Source of the DNA: a bacterium
GTDB lineage: Bacteria; Gemmatimonadota; Glassbacteria; GWA2-58-10
Length of the DNA: 64,000 nucleotides
Reading direction: 5' to 3'
Assembly (NCBI GenBank): GCA_021372515.1
Contig: JAJFUG010000180.1
Location: forward strand, 1 to 64,000
Below, one piece after another: positions 26,540 to 36,344 of the stretch. The position numbers were made by a program, and so were the translations under genes. How positions within the stretch are numbered: position 1 is the stretch's first letter; each line of letters opens with the position of its first letter. The notes under the pieces are model-generated. The model was not told the DNA's origin. It did no database searches and saw nothing but the letters and a program-made list of their open reading frames with translations.

Positions 26540-27943
26540 ATGTCAAAAATATTGATCATCGACGATGACGTGAAATTCACCGTTCTGTTACGTCTATGTA
26601 TTGAGAGGCTGGGTCACGAGGTTGAATCGGCGCTGACTCTCAGGGAAGGCCTCAAGGCCGCCCAAACCGGGAGGTTCGATATCGTGTATCTTGATGTCAA
26701 ACTGCCGGATGGAAACGGTCTGGCTTTCATTCCTGAGATACATCAAACACAGTCTTGTCCGGAAGTGGTGATTATAACTGGAGACGGCAGTGAGTGCGGG
26801 GCTGAACTGGCTATTCGCAGCGGCGCCTGGGATTATATCGTAAAAACTTCCACGAACGATGCGAAAATCCTCCCGCTGGTGCGTGCCCTGCAGTACCGCG
26901 AGCAAAAAATCAATGCGAACAGAAAGATAGTGTTGGACATGCAGGGCTTGATCGGTAGCAGTCCTCAGATAAAGGTCTGTTTTGATCTGTTGGCGGATGC
27001 TTCCACCACAGATGTTCCGGTGCTTATTACGGGTGAGACAGGAACCGGCAAGGAGCGATTCGCCCGCGTGATACACTCCAACAGCACCCGTGCCGGAGGG
27101 AATTTCGTGGTTGTGGATTGTGCGGCCCTGCCCGAAACCCTGGTGGCGAGCCTTTTGTTCGGGCATCGCAAGGGGGCGTTCACCGGGGCCGATCAGGACC
27201 GGGAGGGCCTGATCCGTCAAGCCAACGGAGGGACTCTGTTTTTGGACGAGGTCGGTGAGATGCACCTCGACTTGCAAAAAAGTTTCCTGCGGGTTATTCA
27301 GGAACGGCGGTTCCGGCCGCTCGGAAGCGGCCAGGAGGTGAGCAGCGATTTCAGGCTTATCGCCGCCACCAACCGGAATCTGGAATCGGAGGTCGAGCAG
27401 GGCCAGTTCCGGAGAGACCTTTACTATCGTCTCAAGACCTTGAACATCGAGATACCGCCTTTAAGAAACAGGCCCAAGGATATAAAAGAGTTGATGCTTG
27501 GGTACGTCTCAAAAACGTGTGAAAAGATGAAGATAGAGATGAAAGGAATTTCGCCGGAGTTTCTCGAAGCCATGATCCATTACGAATGGCCCGGGAATGT
27601 CAGGGAATTGATAAATGCTGTTGAGAAGGCTGTTGTTTCGGCGCATGGAGAATGCGTGCTCCACCGGGTGCATCTTCCGATGGAGATACGGCTCAAATCC
27701 GTAAAGGAGAGCCTGTCCGGCCTCGGTTCCCTGAAAGAAAACAACAGCGCTCTCATCGTTTTTTCGGAGCAGCTCCCGGAGTGGGTCGAGTTTCACAAAA
27801 AAGCCAGAAATGATGCTGAACTCAAATATCTGCAAGACCTTATCCGCCTTTCCGGGGGGCGGGTGAAAGATGCCTGCCGCATTTCCGGGCTGTCGCAATC
27901 CCACCTGTATTCGGTCCTGAATCAGCACGGGCTTAAGCTTTAG
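26540..27943 (+). CDS. sigma-54-dependent response regulator, NtrC family (orphan)
   Basis: 467 residues: receiver (1-120; D-D-D at 8-10, phospho-acceptor Asp52, Lys in I-V-K-T), sigma-54 AAA+ domain with Walker A G-E-T-G-T-G-K-E, intact G-A-F-T-G-A and L-F-L-D-E-V-G, and a C-terminal Fis-like helix-turn-helix (D-A-C-R-I-S-G-L-S-Q-S-H-L-Y-S-V-L). No histidine kinase gene adjoins it. Its codons are visibly less GC-rich than those of housekeeping genes in the window, as in the adjacent relic region. The sigma-54 promoter and tandem palindromes just downstream make the chemotaxis operon a likely target. Confidence 0.95.
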   Translation: MSKILIIDDDVKFTVLLRLCIERLGHEVESALTLREGLKAAQTGRFDIVYLDVKLPDGNGLAFIPEIHQTQSCPEVVIITGDGSECGAELAIRSGAWDYIVKTSTNDAKILPLVRALQYREQKINANRKIVLDMQGLIGSSPQIKVCFDLLADASTTDVPVLITGETGTGKERFARVIHSNSTRAGGNFVVVDCAALPETLVASLLFGHRKGAFTGADQDREGLIRQANGGTLFLDEVGEMHLDLQKSFLRVIQERRFRPLGSGQEVSSDFRLIAATNRNLESEVEQGQFRRDLYYRLKTLNIEIPPLRNRPKDIKELMLGYVSKTCEKMKIEMKGISPEFLEAMIHYEWPGNVRELINAVEKAVVSAHGECVLHRVHLPMEIRLKSVKESLSGLGSLKENNSALIVFSEQLPEWVEFHKKARNDAELKYLQDLIRLSGGRVKDACRISGLSQSHLYSVLNQHGLKL

Positions 27944-27951
27944 CCGGCCCT

Positions 27952-27984
27952 CCCCCGGACAGCGGCGGCCTTCTGTCCAGGGGG
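27952..27984 (+). terminator. hairpin after the sigma-54 activator gene
   Basis: CCCCCGGACAG (27952-27962) pairs with CTGTCCAGGGGG (27973-27984) with one bulged base, 9 bp after the stop codon. There is no U-tract. The right arm and the following GCACGGGGGATT resemble the right end of the repeat at 60811-60904. Confidence 0.5.
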
Positions 27985-28087
27985 CACGGGGGATTATGCG
28001 GTAAGAATTCGAAAGACACCATCCTGATTTTGTCTTTTCTGCACGGCTACTCTCCTGCCGCGACTGTCCTCTGCTTTCATCCGAAAG

Positions 28088-28125
28088 ACTCCGGTCCGAC
28101 CGGAGTACTCCGGTCCGGCCGGAGC
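28088..28125. promoter_or_regulatory. tandem 19-bp palindromes, probable enhancer (UAS) sites
   Basis: ACTCCGGTCCGACCGGAGT (28088-28106; perfect 9-bp arms) is followed immediately by ACTCCGGTCCGGCCGGAGC (28107-28125); the copies differ at two positions. They lie about 90-120 bp upstream of a sigma-54 promoter, the usual place for dimer sites of NtrC-type activators. The orphan activator gene ends 145 bp upstream. Confidence 0.65.
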
Positions 28126-28211
28126 ATATACCTGCTTTAAACTCCCTATTGTTTTCACTCTCCAGTGGATAACTCGTTGTCAATCAATCTGATGCCTTAT
28201 CGTAAAATTTC

Positions 28212-28226
28212 TGGTACGCCGGTTGC
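28212..28226 (+). promoter_or_regulatory. sigma-54 (-24/-12) promoter of the chemotaxis operon
   Basis: TGGTACGCCGGTTGC: the -24 element TGGTAC (one mismatch to TGGCAC), correct 5-base spacing and the -12 element TTGC with the invariant GC. Expected transcription start near 28238, about 40 bp before the first gene of the operon. The rest of the 335-bp gap 27944-28278 holds the hairpin and palindromes described separately. Confidence 0.7.
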
Positions 28227-28278
28227 CTAAGGAGAACCTGCCTCGGCGAAGACCAATCTCGACCAGAAAGACCGGAAA

Positions 28279-28644
28279 GTGAAACTGATCGCATTTATAC
28301 CAGGAATATCCAGAACAGGCCAACGTCTGAGCCAGGCGGTCGAGGAGGCCCTGCCGGGCAGGGGGGTTGAGATCTTGAAAAGCCGCGCGGAGCTGCTCGG
28401 CAGGCTGAGCGAACCGCTGCAGGAAAGGCTCTGTGTCCTGCTGTACGCGGAGAACGAAGCGGACCTTTCCTTTTTTGTCGCACACGCGGGCAGGCTGATG
28501 GATTTCAAGCTGGTCCTGATTCTTCCGCGGCCCGGACGCGAAATCCTCTCGCGCGGACTGAAACTGTGCCCCCGCTACATCGGATACGCGGATGACGATT
28601 TCAGCGAAGTGACGGCTGTATTGCGAAAGATACTGCACCACTGA
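28279..28644 (+). CDS. small protein with pseudo-receiver-like fold, first gene of chemotaxis operon
   Basis: 121 residues starting at a GTG. The alternating strand/helix pattern (K-L-I-A-F-I-P; R-L-S-Q-A-V-E-E-A-L; R-L-C-V-L-L-Y-A; K-L-V-L-I-L-P; F-S-E-V-T-A-V-L-R-K-I-L) resembles a CheY-type beta-alpha fold. The acidic pocket, phospho-acceptor Asp and switch Lys are not at the expected places, so it cannot work as a normal receiver. I do not recognise a named family. Downstream of the sigma-54 promoter and upstream of cheW by about 140 bp, it may be a structural or partner protein of the chemoreceptor array. Confidence 0.6.
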   Translation: MKLIAFIPGISRTGQRLSQAVEEALPGRGVEILKSRAELLGRLSEPLQERLCVLLYAENEADLSFFVAHAGRLMDFKLVLILPRPGREILSRGLKLCPRYIGYADDDFSEVTAVLRKILHH

Positions 28645-28786
28645 TCGTATGGCCGGGTTCGAGAAGGAGCGGCGGACCAGGGAAGGATCGAGAACGGAGC
28701 ATCGGATGAGGGAAAATGGAGCTTTCGGAGAGACGGTTGAGCGATCGAACCCGGCCAGGAATTTAACAACAACCCAAGGAGGCAGT

Positions 28787-29308
28787 ATGTCGGAAAGCAA
28801 TATCGAATCCTCTCTCTCCCGTGCGGGGCAGTCACTTGCAGAACAGACCCACCTGTCCGGCAAGTACCTGACTTTCCGCCTGGGTGGCGAGGAGTACGGC
28901 CTGCAGATTCTGAAAGTCAAGGAGATCATCGGCCTGATGGATATCACGCAAATGCCGCGGACGCCCGATTACATCCGGGGGGTGATCAACCTCCGGGGAA
29001 AGGTGATCCCCGTGATGGGCCTGCGGGACAAGTTCAACATGCCACACGTGGAGGACGATGAAAAGACCTGCATCATCGTAGTCGAAACCCGGTCGGAGGG
29101 CAGGGCGATACTGATGGGGGCCCTGGTGGACGGTGTCTCGGAAGTGCTCAACATCCAGGAAGATCAGATCGAGAACGCCCCGGAGTTCGGGGCGGATGTG
29201 AAGACGGACTTCGTTCTGGGGATCGGCAAGACCCGGGAAAAGGTCATTCTGCTTCTCGATATCGACCAGGTGATATCCGGTGAGGAAAAAAAGGTCATAT
29301 TCGCGTGA
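28787..29308 (+). CDS. cheW: chemotaxis coupling protein CheW
   Basis: 173 residues from the ATG at 28787, which has AGGAGG 4 nt upstream; the frame is open further upstream but lacks a site. The CheW/SH3-like fold is evident: Y-L-T-F-R-L-G-G-E-E-Y-G-L, V-K-E-I-I-G, M-P-R-T-P-D-Y-I-R-G-V-I-N-L-R-G-K-V-I-P, and D-G-V-S-E-V-L. It links chemoreceptors to a CheA kinase. It is followed 45 bp later by an MCP gene; no cheA, cheY, cheB or cheR is in the window, so the kinase must be elsewhere. Confidence 0.95.
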   Translation: MSESNIESSLSRAGQSLAEQTHLSGKYLTFRLGGEEYGLQILKVKEIIGLMDITQMPRTPDYIRGVINLRGKVIPVMGLRDKFNMPHVEDDEKTCIIVVETRSEGRAILMGALVDGVSEVLNIQEDQIENAPEFGADVKTDFVLGIGKTREKVILLLDIDQVISGEEKKVIFA

Positions 29309-29353
29309 GTTATGATTCACTCGGGCATTTACACTTTGAACGGGGAACGGGAA

Positions 29354-31459
29354 ATGTTCAAGAACATGCGTCTTGCTCTGAAACTCGCCGTCGGCTTTGC
29401 CGTTGTCCTCATCCTCTCCGCGGTCGTGGGTTGGAGAGGGATCGAAAGCATGAGCGCTCTGAACAAAGCAATAACCGATCTCAACAACAACCAGTTCCAA
29501 CCCGCAACCACTGTGGCCAACGCCAACATCGCCCTGATCAGTTGGAACAGAGCCATGATAAATCATATCATCACCACTGATCAGGAGGGAATGGCAGCCC
29601 ATGAAGCCAAGATGATGGAGTTCAGGAAGGAAGTGCTCAAGCAGTTGGATAACCTGGGAGAGATGAAACTCACGGATAAAGGCAAGGAATATTTGCAAAC
29701 TCTGAGGGAGGAATTCAACAGCGCGATCCCGATTCGCGATAAAATAGTCGAGCTTTCAAAAGCCGGCAATCAGGCCGAAGCCCAGAGTGTTCAGGTCAAA
29801 GAATTCCGACCCATTATCAATAAAATGGACGAAGATATGACCATGTTCCTCAATCTCCAGCAGGAACTGGTGGATTCCACTGTTACGGCTACGGACATTC
29901 TGTACGCCTCCAGTTTCAAGCTGATCTTGTTTATCCTCGGGCTGGCGACCCTTCTGGGAATCGGGGTGGCCTATATCATCACGGGCGCTATTGTCAAGCC
30001 GGTGAGACAGGTGACCAAGGTAGCGAAGGAGATTGCCAAGGGGGACCTCGAACAACAGGTCGGCATAGTCCAGAAAGACGAGATCGGGACACTGGCCGAC
30101 GCTTTCCGCGACATGATCAAGGCCCAGAAATCGAAGGTCCAGGCGGCGGATGAGATTTCGAAGGACAATCTGAATATTACGGTGGAGATCGCTTCGGAAA
30201 AAGACACGCTGGGGCACGCTCTGCAGCGGATGCTGACCAGCCTGCGAGATAAGAATGACCGAATCAACAAGTCCATGGAGGAGGCCGCCGAGAACGCCAA
30301 GTTCCTGGAAGAGGCCTCACCGGTGCTGAAGGCCGCCTCCGGTAAGGACCTGACCAACACGATGACCGGGGAGTACAAAGGCAAGCTGGGCGAGCTCAAG
30401 GACAACATCAATACTACGATCACAGCGCTGGATGAGGCCCTGACCCAGGTCTCCGAGGCGGTGGAGCAGGTCTCCTCGGCCAGCGAACAGATCTCCAGCG
30501 GCAGCCAGAGCCTGGCCGAGGGCGCCAACGAACAGGCCAGCGCCCTGGAGGAGGTTTCCTCCAGCCTGGAGGAAATGGCCTCCATGACCCGCCAGAACGC
30601 CGACAACGCCAACCAGGCTAAAAACCTGGCCGGGACTTCCCGCGACTCGGCGACCAAGGGCGCCGAAGCCATGAACCGCATGACCGATGCGATCAACCGG
30701 ATCAAGACCTCCAGCGATCAGACGGCCAAGATCGTGAAGACCATCGACGAGATCGCGTTCCAGACCAACCTCCTGGCCCTGAACGCCGCGGTGGAGGCGG
30801 CCCGCGCCGGCGAGGCGGGCAAAGGCTTCGCCGTGGTGGCCGAGGAAGTGCGCAACCTGGCCCAGCGCAGCGCCGCCGCGGCCAAGGACACGGCAAGCAT
30901 GATCGAGGAGGCGGTCAAGAACGCCGAGGGCGGAGTGGAGATCACCGATGAGGTCGTGATGATCCTGAACGAGATCACGGAAGGAATCTCGAAGGTGAGC
31001 GACCTGGTAAACGAAATCGCCGCCGCGGCCAGGGAACAGGCCCAGGGTATCGACCAGGTGAACAACGCCGTGGCCCAGATGGACAAGGTGACGCAGCAGA
31101 ACGCCTCCAACTCGGAGGAGTCGGCCAGCGCGGCCGAGGAGCTGAACAGCCAGGCCGAGGAGCTCCAGAACATGGTCGGAGAATTCCAGCTCAGCGTCAG
31201 CAACGCAAAAGCACAGGTGCGTTCGGCCGCCTCGGCCCCGGAGGTGAAAAACGCCGGCGTACTGAAGCCATCGCCGGCACACGTGGCCCGTCCGTCCAAC
31301 GGAAAAGTCAAGATCAACCGTCTGGCGGCTGTCGCCTCCAAGTCCAATGGGAGCAAGGTCGAGGTGAGAAAGATGAAGGAGAAACCCTCGAACGGGCACG
31401 GCAAGGCTGCGCCGTCCAGTCTTATCCCGCTGGAAGACAAGGATTTCAGTGACTTCTGA
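29354..31459 (+). CDS. methyl-accepting chemotaxis protein
   Basis: 701 residues from the ATG at 29354. TM1 (about 8-27), a four-helix-bundle periplasmic sensor (about 30-185), TM2 (about 187-209), HAMP (about 210-262), then a long cytoplasmic coiled coil with the conserved hairpin tip near 463-510 ([22 protein letters not shown]). The C-terminal tail (about 610-701) is Lys/Ser-rich and carries no NWETF-type CheR tether. The ligand is unknown. It forms a unit with cheW and the pseudo-receiver gene and is followed by a strong terminator. An upstream in-frame ATG (29312) would add 14 residues before TM1. Confidence 0.95.
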   Translation: MFKNMRLALKLAVGFAVVLILSAVVGWRGIESMSALNKAITDLNNNQFQPATTVANANIALISWNRAMINHIITTDQEGMAAHEAKMMEFRKEVLKQLDNLGEMKLTDKGKEYLQTLREEFNSAIPIRDKIVELSKAGNQAEAQSVQVKEFRPIINKMDEDMTMFLNLQQELVDSTVTATDILYASSFKLILFILGLATLLGIGVAYIITGAIVKPVRQVTKVAKEIAKGDLEQQVGIVQKDEIGTLADAFRDMIKAQKSKVQAADEISKDNLNITVEIASEKDTLGHALQRMLTSLRDKNDRINKSMEEAAENAKFLEEASPVLKAASGKDLTNTMTGEYKGKLGELKDNINTTITALDEALTQVSEAVEQVSSASEQISSGSQSLAEGANEQASALEEVSSSLEEMASMTRQNADNANQAKNLAGTSRDSATKGAEAMNRMTDAINRIKTSSDQTAKIVKTIDEIAFQTNLLALNAAVEAARAGEAGKGFAVVAEEVRNLAQRSAAAAKDTASMIEEAVKNAEGGVEITDEVVMILNEITEGISKVSDLVNEIAAAAREQAQGIDQVNNAVAQMDKVTQQNASNSEESASAAEELNSQAEELQNMVGEFQLSVSNAKAQVRSAASAPEVKNAGVLKPSPAHVARPSNGKVKINRLAAVASKSNGSKVEVRKMKEKPSNGHGKAAPSSLIPLEDKDFSDF

Positions 31460-31476
31460 TCCTGGCCGATCCTGCA

Positions 31477-31520
31477 GGGGAGGGACCACATGGAGGTGGT
31501 TTCTCCCCTTCCGTGTTTTT
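31477..31520 (+). terminator. intrinsic terminator of the chemotaxis operon
   Basis: GGGGAGGGACCAC (31477-31489) pairs with GGTGGTTTCTCCCC (31495-31508), followed by a U-rich stretch ending TTTTT at 31520. Bases 31521-31890 contain no convincing gene; one short open frame there lacks a ribosome binding site. Confidence 0.85.
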
Positions 31521-31890
31521 CCGGGTTGTCGCTGCCGGATCCGGCCCGGGTCCTTCAGGCTGGCGGCAGGCGGATCGCCCGGATCCAGCCCGGGAAAACA
31601 ACTGAATAACTCGGCTGAATAATGATTCCTTGTCATGGGGCCGGTTTTCATGTTCTAATTATGATTTGTTACCGGTTTTCAACCCGAATGATCGTGCGGC
31701 CTCGAGCCGTTTCCATCTCTGCTCCGGGGGGCACAGCGTAGAAAGCTTTCCAAGACTTGAAAAATCAGCCGTTGCCTGGCGAGTGGTCGCGAGTTGTATC
31801 GGGAAAGTCCTGATCGGAGTAATTCCGGTGTTCAAAAAATGGCCGACTTGAGCGGAATCAGAGGACGAGTCGGGTCCTCCAGAAAACGAG

Positions 31891-34575
31891 ATGCCAACGG
31901 GCGATGCGATCGAATCTCAGAGGACGACATTGACTATGCGGACTGATCGGATGCGGCTGCTGTTTGTCGGGGTGGTGGTGTTGTGGACAGGTATGTTGAT
32001 ATTCTCGTTCCTGATAACCTGGAGGCAGTCAGTCAACTGCCTGAAATCCCTCGCTCTGACCGAAGCCCGCTCCGACTGTAACAGTGACCTTGCCAGTCAC
32101 GTCTGGGCTGCCTTGCAAGGCGGCGTTTATGTTGCGCTCACCGAGAAGACGCCGCCCAATCCCTACCTTTCCGGCCTTCCGGACCGGGATGTCACGACGA
32201 CATCCGGCCTGAGGCTGACTCTGGTGAATCCGGAATCCCTGGTCCGCCAGGTGCATGAACTGGTGCGGGAGCGGTGCGGTGTGCAAGGCCATATCGCGAG
32301 CCTGGACCCGATCCGGCCGCAGAACGCGGCCGATGCCTGGGAACACCGGGCGCTGTGTGTGCTGGAATCCGGTTCGGAGGAAGTCAGTTCCCTGGAAATG
32401 ATGGACGGCAAGCCTTTCCTGCGCATGATGAGGCCTTTGACAATACAAACCTCCTGCCTGAAGTGCCATGCAGCTCAAGGCTATAAAAAGGGTGATATCG
32501 GGGGCGGGATCAGCATCTCAATCCCCTTTGCGCCCTATTTGGCGGTAGCGGCTAAACAGCGGATGATTTCCGCTCGCGCTCATTTGCTGATTGGGTTGTT
32601 CGGATTATCGGGGCTGTTGCTGGGCATAAAAACTTACAACCGGTATCTTCATGACTTACGAGCCAACGAGGAGAAATACCGCCGGCTGTTCGAGGATGAT
32701 TTGACGGGTAATTTCCTGGCTACGCCGGATGGCGCCGTCATCGACTGCAACCTTGCCTTTGTGCGGATGCTTGGGTACGGAAACAAATCCAGTGTCCAGA
32801 AAAGCAAAATCTCGGTTCTGTATTCCGGGCTTTCTGAATGGGGAATTATTGTCGATGCACTGGGTGCAAACGGAAAACTCAAAAACCTCGAAGCCGTTCT
32901 TAAGTGCAAAGACGGTAGAGAGATAAATGTTATCGAGAATCTGGTCGCAGTGTTCGACGAGGCTGGGGAAATATCAGGAATAAAAGGCTATATCTTTGAC
33001 ATCACCGAGCGCAAACAGTATGAGCAGGCGCTACGGGAAAGCGAGGAGAGGCTTGAATTCGCTCTTAAAAAGGTCCACACCGGAGGGTGGTATTTCGACC
33101 TTGTGAATCACACGGTTTTTCACACTTTGGAGCATGATCGCATTTTCGGCTATGAATCGAGGCTTCCGGTTTGGACTTACGAGATGTTTCTCGATCACAT
33201 TATCCCAAAGGATCGGGACGAACTGGACCGGCGGTTCCGCGAAGCCGTTGAATCTTGTGGCGACTTGGAATACGAGTGCCGTTTCCGCCGCAGGGATGGC
33301 GAGGTGCGCTGGCTCTGGTTGACTGGTGAGTATCTGCACTATGATACTGCAGGGATCAAGCGTATGGCCGGGATTGTGCAGGACATCACCGAAAGAAAGC
33401 AAGCGGAGGCGGAGCGGGAAAAATTGCAGGCAAAGCTGAACCAAGCACAGAAGATGGAGTCCGTGGGGCGGCTGGCTGGCGGCGTGGCCCACGATTTCAA
33501 CAACATGATTGGGGTGATCCTTGGTCATACCGAGCTGGCGCTTGAGCAAATGGACGCTGCCAACCCGATCCTTTTCAATCTGCTGGAAATCCAGGAAGCC
33601 GCGCAGCGTTCCGCCGACCTGAACCGGCAACTGCTGGCCTATGCCCGCAAACAGGTGATAGCACCCAGAGTGCTGGACCTGAATCAGACCGTGGAAGGTG
33701 TGCTCAAGATGCTGAAACGGCTTATCGGAGAAGATATCGAACTGGTTTGGCGACCCGGTGAGGGCCTCTGGCCGGTCAAGATAGACCCGTCCCAGATCGA
33801 CCAGATTCTGGCCAACCTGTGTGTCAACGCCCGGGACGCTATCACCGATGTGGGCAAAGTCACCATTGAGACAGCCAACAGAGTTTTTGACGCGGAATAC
33901 TGTTCCAGGCACACGGGTTTTGAGCCCGGCCAATACGTGATGTTGGTCGTGAGCGATAACGGCTCCGGTATAGAGAAGGATATATTATCGAAAATCTTCG
34001 ATCCGTTTTTCACGACCAAGGAGATGGGCAAGGGAACCGGGCTGGGGCTGTCCATGGTCTATGGTGCGGTCAAGCAGAACAGAGGCTTTATCAATGTCTA
34101 CAGCGAAACCGGTTATGGCACGACTTTCAAGATCTATCTTCCGCGCCATGATGGTCTGTCGGTACAGATATTGATAGAAGAGACGGCACTACTATCCCTG
34201 CGTGGCCAGGAGACTATTCTGCTGGTAGAGGATCATCCCGGTTTGTTGAGAATGATCAATGAGATGCTTGAGAGACAGGGTTACACTGTTCTGGTGGCAG
34301 GCACTCCGGGAGAGGCTCTTCGCCTGGCCAGCGAACACGCCGGGAAAATCCACCTGGTGATGACCGATGTGATTATGCCGGAAATGAACGGCAGGGAACT
34401 GGCCAGGAAACTGTTGCTTCTCCACCCTGATACCAAGTGTCTTTTCGCGTCCGGCTACACAGCCGATGTAATCACAAGTAAAGGTGTGTTGGACGAGGGA
34501 GTGAAGTTTATCCAGAAGCCTTTTTCATTGATCGATCTGGCGACCAAAGTGCGCGAGGCGCTGGATAATGATTGA
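31891..34575 (+). CDS. hybrid histidine kinase with periplasmic Tll0287-like heme-type sensor domain, two PAS domains and a receiver
   Basis: 894 residues. TM1 (about 22-44), a periplasmic DUF3365/Tll0287-like sensor (about 50-225) containing C189-L-K-C192-H193, a c-type heme attachment motif, TM2 (about 228-248), PAS 1 (about 265-375), PAS 2 (about 385-505), HisKA with His534 (V-A-H-D-F-N-N-M), HATPase ([14 protein letters not shown]) and a C-terminal receiver (phospho-acceptor Asp826, Lys in Q-K-P-F). I infer a redox or gas sensor. There is no output partner next to it. A start at 31936 would remove 15 residues; neither site has a strong ribosome binding sequence. Confidence 0.92.
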   Translation: MPTGDAIESQRTTLTMRTDRMRLLFVGVVVLWTGMLIFSFLITWRQSVNCLKSLALTEARSDCNSDLASHVWAALQGGVYVALTEKTPPNPYLSGLPDRDVTTTSGLRLTLVNPESLVRQVHELVRERCGVQGHIASLDPIRPQNAADAWEHRALCVLESGSEEVSSLEMMDGKPFLRMMRPLTIQTSCLKCHAAQGYKKGDIGGGISISIPFAPYLAVAAKQRMISARAHLLIGLFGLSGLLLGIKTYNRYLHDLRANEEKYRRLFEDDLTGNFLATPDGAVIDCNLAFVRMLGYGNKSSVQKSKISVLYSGLSEWGIIVDALGANGKLKNLEAVLKCKDGREINVIENLVAVFDEAGEISGIKGYIFDITERKQYEQALRESEERLEFALKKVHTGGWYFDLVNHTVFHTLEHDRIFGYESRLPVWTYEMFLDHIIPKDRDELDRRFREAVESCGDLEYECRFRRRDGEVRWLWLTGEYLHYDTAGIKRMAGIVQDITERKQAEAEREKLQAKLNQAQKMESVGRLAGGVAHDFNNMIGVILGHTELALEQMDAANPILFNLLEIQEAAQRSADLNRQLLAYARKQVIAPRVLDLNQTVEGVLKMLKRLIGEDIELVWRPGEGLWPVKIDPSQIDQILANLCVNARDAITDVGKVTIETANRVFDAEYCSRHTGFEPGQYVMLVVSDNGSGIEKDILSKIFDPFFTTKEMGKGTGLGLSMVYGAVKQNRGFINVYSETGYGTTFKIYLPRHDGLSVQILIEETALLSLRGQETILLVEDHPGLLRMINEMLERQGYTVLVAGTPGEALRLASEHAGKIHLVMTDVIMPEMNGRELARKLLLLHPDTKCLFASGYTADVITSKGVLDEGVKFIQKPFSLIDLATKVREALDND

Positions 34576-34584
34576 ACCGGACAG

Positions 34585-34643
34585 AAAGCCGCAGGCAATT
34601 CACGGCGCTGTAAACGGCGGTCATGTGAAGACTGTGCGGCTTT
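34585..34643 (+). terminator. probable terminator after the hybrid kinase gene
   Basis: AAAGCCGC (34585-34592) pairs with GCGGCTTT (34636-34643); the long loop holds a further TTCAC/GTGAA pairing. It lies between convergent genes, 10 bp after the kinase stop and 77 bp before the end of comM. Confidence 0.45.
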
Positions 34644-34720
34644 AATAATCGTTCTCCCGGGCCGCGGCGATGTGGCCGGTCGTTCGCTGTGTGGTATCCG
34701 GCTGGAGGCCCGGTTCGCGG

Positions 34721-36256
34721 CTATCGGCTCAGGTTGCGGTCGAGGCTGCGGTACTGGATCGCCTCGGCCAGGTGGGCCGGGTCGAGGCGTTCACTGCGTT
34801 CCAGGTCGGCGATGGTGCGGGCGACCTTGAGGATACGGTCGTGGGCGCGGGCGGACAGCCCGAAATGGTTCATCGCCTGGCGCAGAAGGGCCTCGGACTC
34901 AGGGCTCAGCTCGCAGAACTGGCGCAGGTGGGCGCGGCGCATGTGGGCGTTGCAGTGCACGCCGTGGTCGCTCTCGTATCGCGTCCTCTGCAGCTCGCGG
35001 CAGCGCTCGACCCGGGCGCGGATCGCCTCGCTCGGCTCCCCCGGCTTCTTGTCGGCCAGGTGCTCGAACGGCACGGCCGGCACCTCGACGTGGATATCGA
35101 TCCGGTCGAGCAGGGGCCCGCTGATATGGCCCAGGTAGCGCTCCACCTGCACCGGGGTGCACTTGCAGGCGTGGTTGGGGTCGGTGCGGTAACCGCAGGG
35201 GCAGGGGTTCATGGCGCAGACCAGCATCAGGCGGGCCGGGTAGGTGAGCGAGCTCATCGAGCGGGTGATGTTGACCTCGCCGTCCTCCAGCGGCTGGCGC
35301 AGCACCTCCAGCACGTTGCGCCGAAACTCCGGCATCTCGTCCAGGAACAGCACGCCGTTGTGCGCCAGGCTGACCTCGCCCGGCTTGGGAATGCGCCCCC
35401 CGCCGATCAGCCCGGCGTCCGAGATCGTGTGGTGCGGGGCGCGGAACGGGCGGGTGGCCACCAGCGACTGCGACGCCCCGGTCAGGCCGGCCACGCTGTG
35501 GATGCGGGTGGTCTCGATCGCCTCGGCCAGGCTCATGCGGGGCAGGATCGTCACCAGCCGTCGGGTCAGCATGGTCTTGCCCGAGCCCGGTGGCCCGATC
35601 AGCATCAGGTTATGCCCACCGGCCGCGGCCACCTCCAGGGCGCGCTTGGCGTGCTCCTGGCCCTTGACCTCGGCGAAATCCACCGGGTAGCGGCTGTGGC
35701 TTTCGAACAGACTGTCCCGGTCCACGCGGGTGGGCGGGATGTCCCGCTGGCCGGACAGGTACTCGGCCGCCTCGCCCAGGCTGCGCACGCCGATCACGGT
35801 CAGGCCCTCCACCACCGCCGCCTCCTGGGCGTTCTCGGCCGGGAGGACAATGCCCCTGAGGCCGAGACGGCTGCAACTGGCGGCCATGGGAAGGGCGCCC
35901 CGCACGGGCTTGACCGCCCCGTCCAGGCTCAGCTCGCCCAGCACCAGGTGGTCCGCCAGGCGGGCGGCCTCGATCTGTCCGCTGGCAGTCAGCAGGCCCA
36001 GGGCGATGGGCAGGTCGAACGAGGCCCCCTCTTTCTTCACATCCGCGGGGGCGAGGTTGAGCGTCACCCGTTTCAGTGGGAACCTGAAACCGGTGTTGGC
36101 GAGGGCTGAGCTGACACGCTCGCGGCTTTCCCGGACAGCGTTGTCGGGCAGGCCGACCAGGGTGTAAGTGGGCAGTCCCGGGGCGATGTCGGTCTCGACC
36201 TCCACCAGGTAGGCCTCGATCCCGAGGATCGACCCGGAAAAAACTTTGCTGAGCAA
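34721..36256 (-). CDS. comM: YifB/ComM-family Mg-chelatase-like AAA+ ATPase
   Basis: 511 residues from a TTG at 36256, 8 nt after GGGAGA. This start gives the family opening [16 protein letters not shown]-initiated forms further upstream add unrelated sequence. N-terminal Lon-protease-like fold (about 1-165), AAA+ with Walker A G-P-P-G-S-G-K-T (about 220), Walker [10 protein letters not shown], a C-P-C-G-Y zinc-type motif and the C-terminal Mg-chelatase domain. ComM is a hexameric branch-migration helicase that aids recombination during natural transformation. dprA at 62106, another transformation gene, lies in the same window but not in this operon. Confidence 0.93.
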   Translation of the reverse strand: MLSKVFSGSILGIEAYLVEVETDIAPGLPTYTLVGLPDNAVRESRERVSSALANTGFRFPLKRVTLNLAPADVKKEGASFDLPIALGLLTASGQIEAARLADHLVLGELSLDGAVKPVRGALPMAASCSRLGLRGIVLPAENAQEAAVVEGLTVIGVRSLGEAAEYLSGQRDIPPTRVDRDSLFESHSRYPVDFAEVKGQEHAKRALEVAAAGGHNLMLIGPPGSGKTMLTRRLVTILPRMSLAEAIETTRIHSVAGLTGASQSLVATRPFRAPHHTISDAGLIGGGRIPKPGEVSLAHNGVLFLDEMPEFRRNVLEVLRQPLEDGEVNITRSMSSLTYPARLMLVCAMNPCPCGYRTDPNHACKCTPVQVERYLGHISGPLLDRIDIHVEVPAVPFEHLADKKPGEPSEAIRARVERCRELQRTRYESDHGVHCNAHMRRAHLRQFCELSPESEALLRQAMNHFGLSARAHDRILKVARTIADLERSERLDPAHLAEAIQYRSLDRNLSR

Positions 36257-36344
36257 GTGACGGTTCTCCCGTGACCGGGAGGGTGTCCCGGACAGGTTGA
36301 ATCTGGCGGCTGGATAAACCTCGGCGCGTATCACAGCCCGGGGC

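Noticed and set aside
31630-31851. Short open frame (73 codons) between the MCP and hybrid kinase genes
   Set aside because: No ribosome binding site, no protein-like pattern, and it lies right after a terminator.
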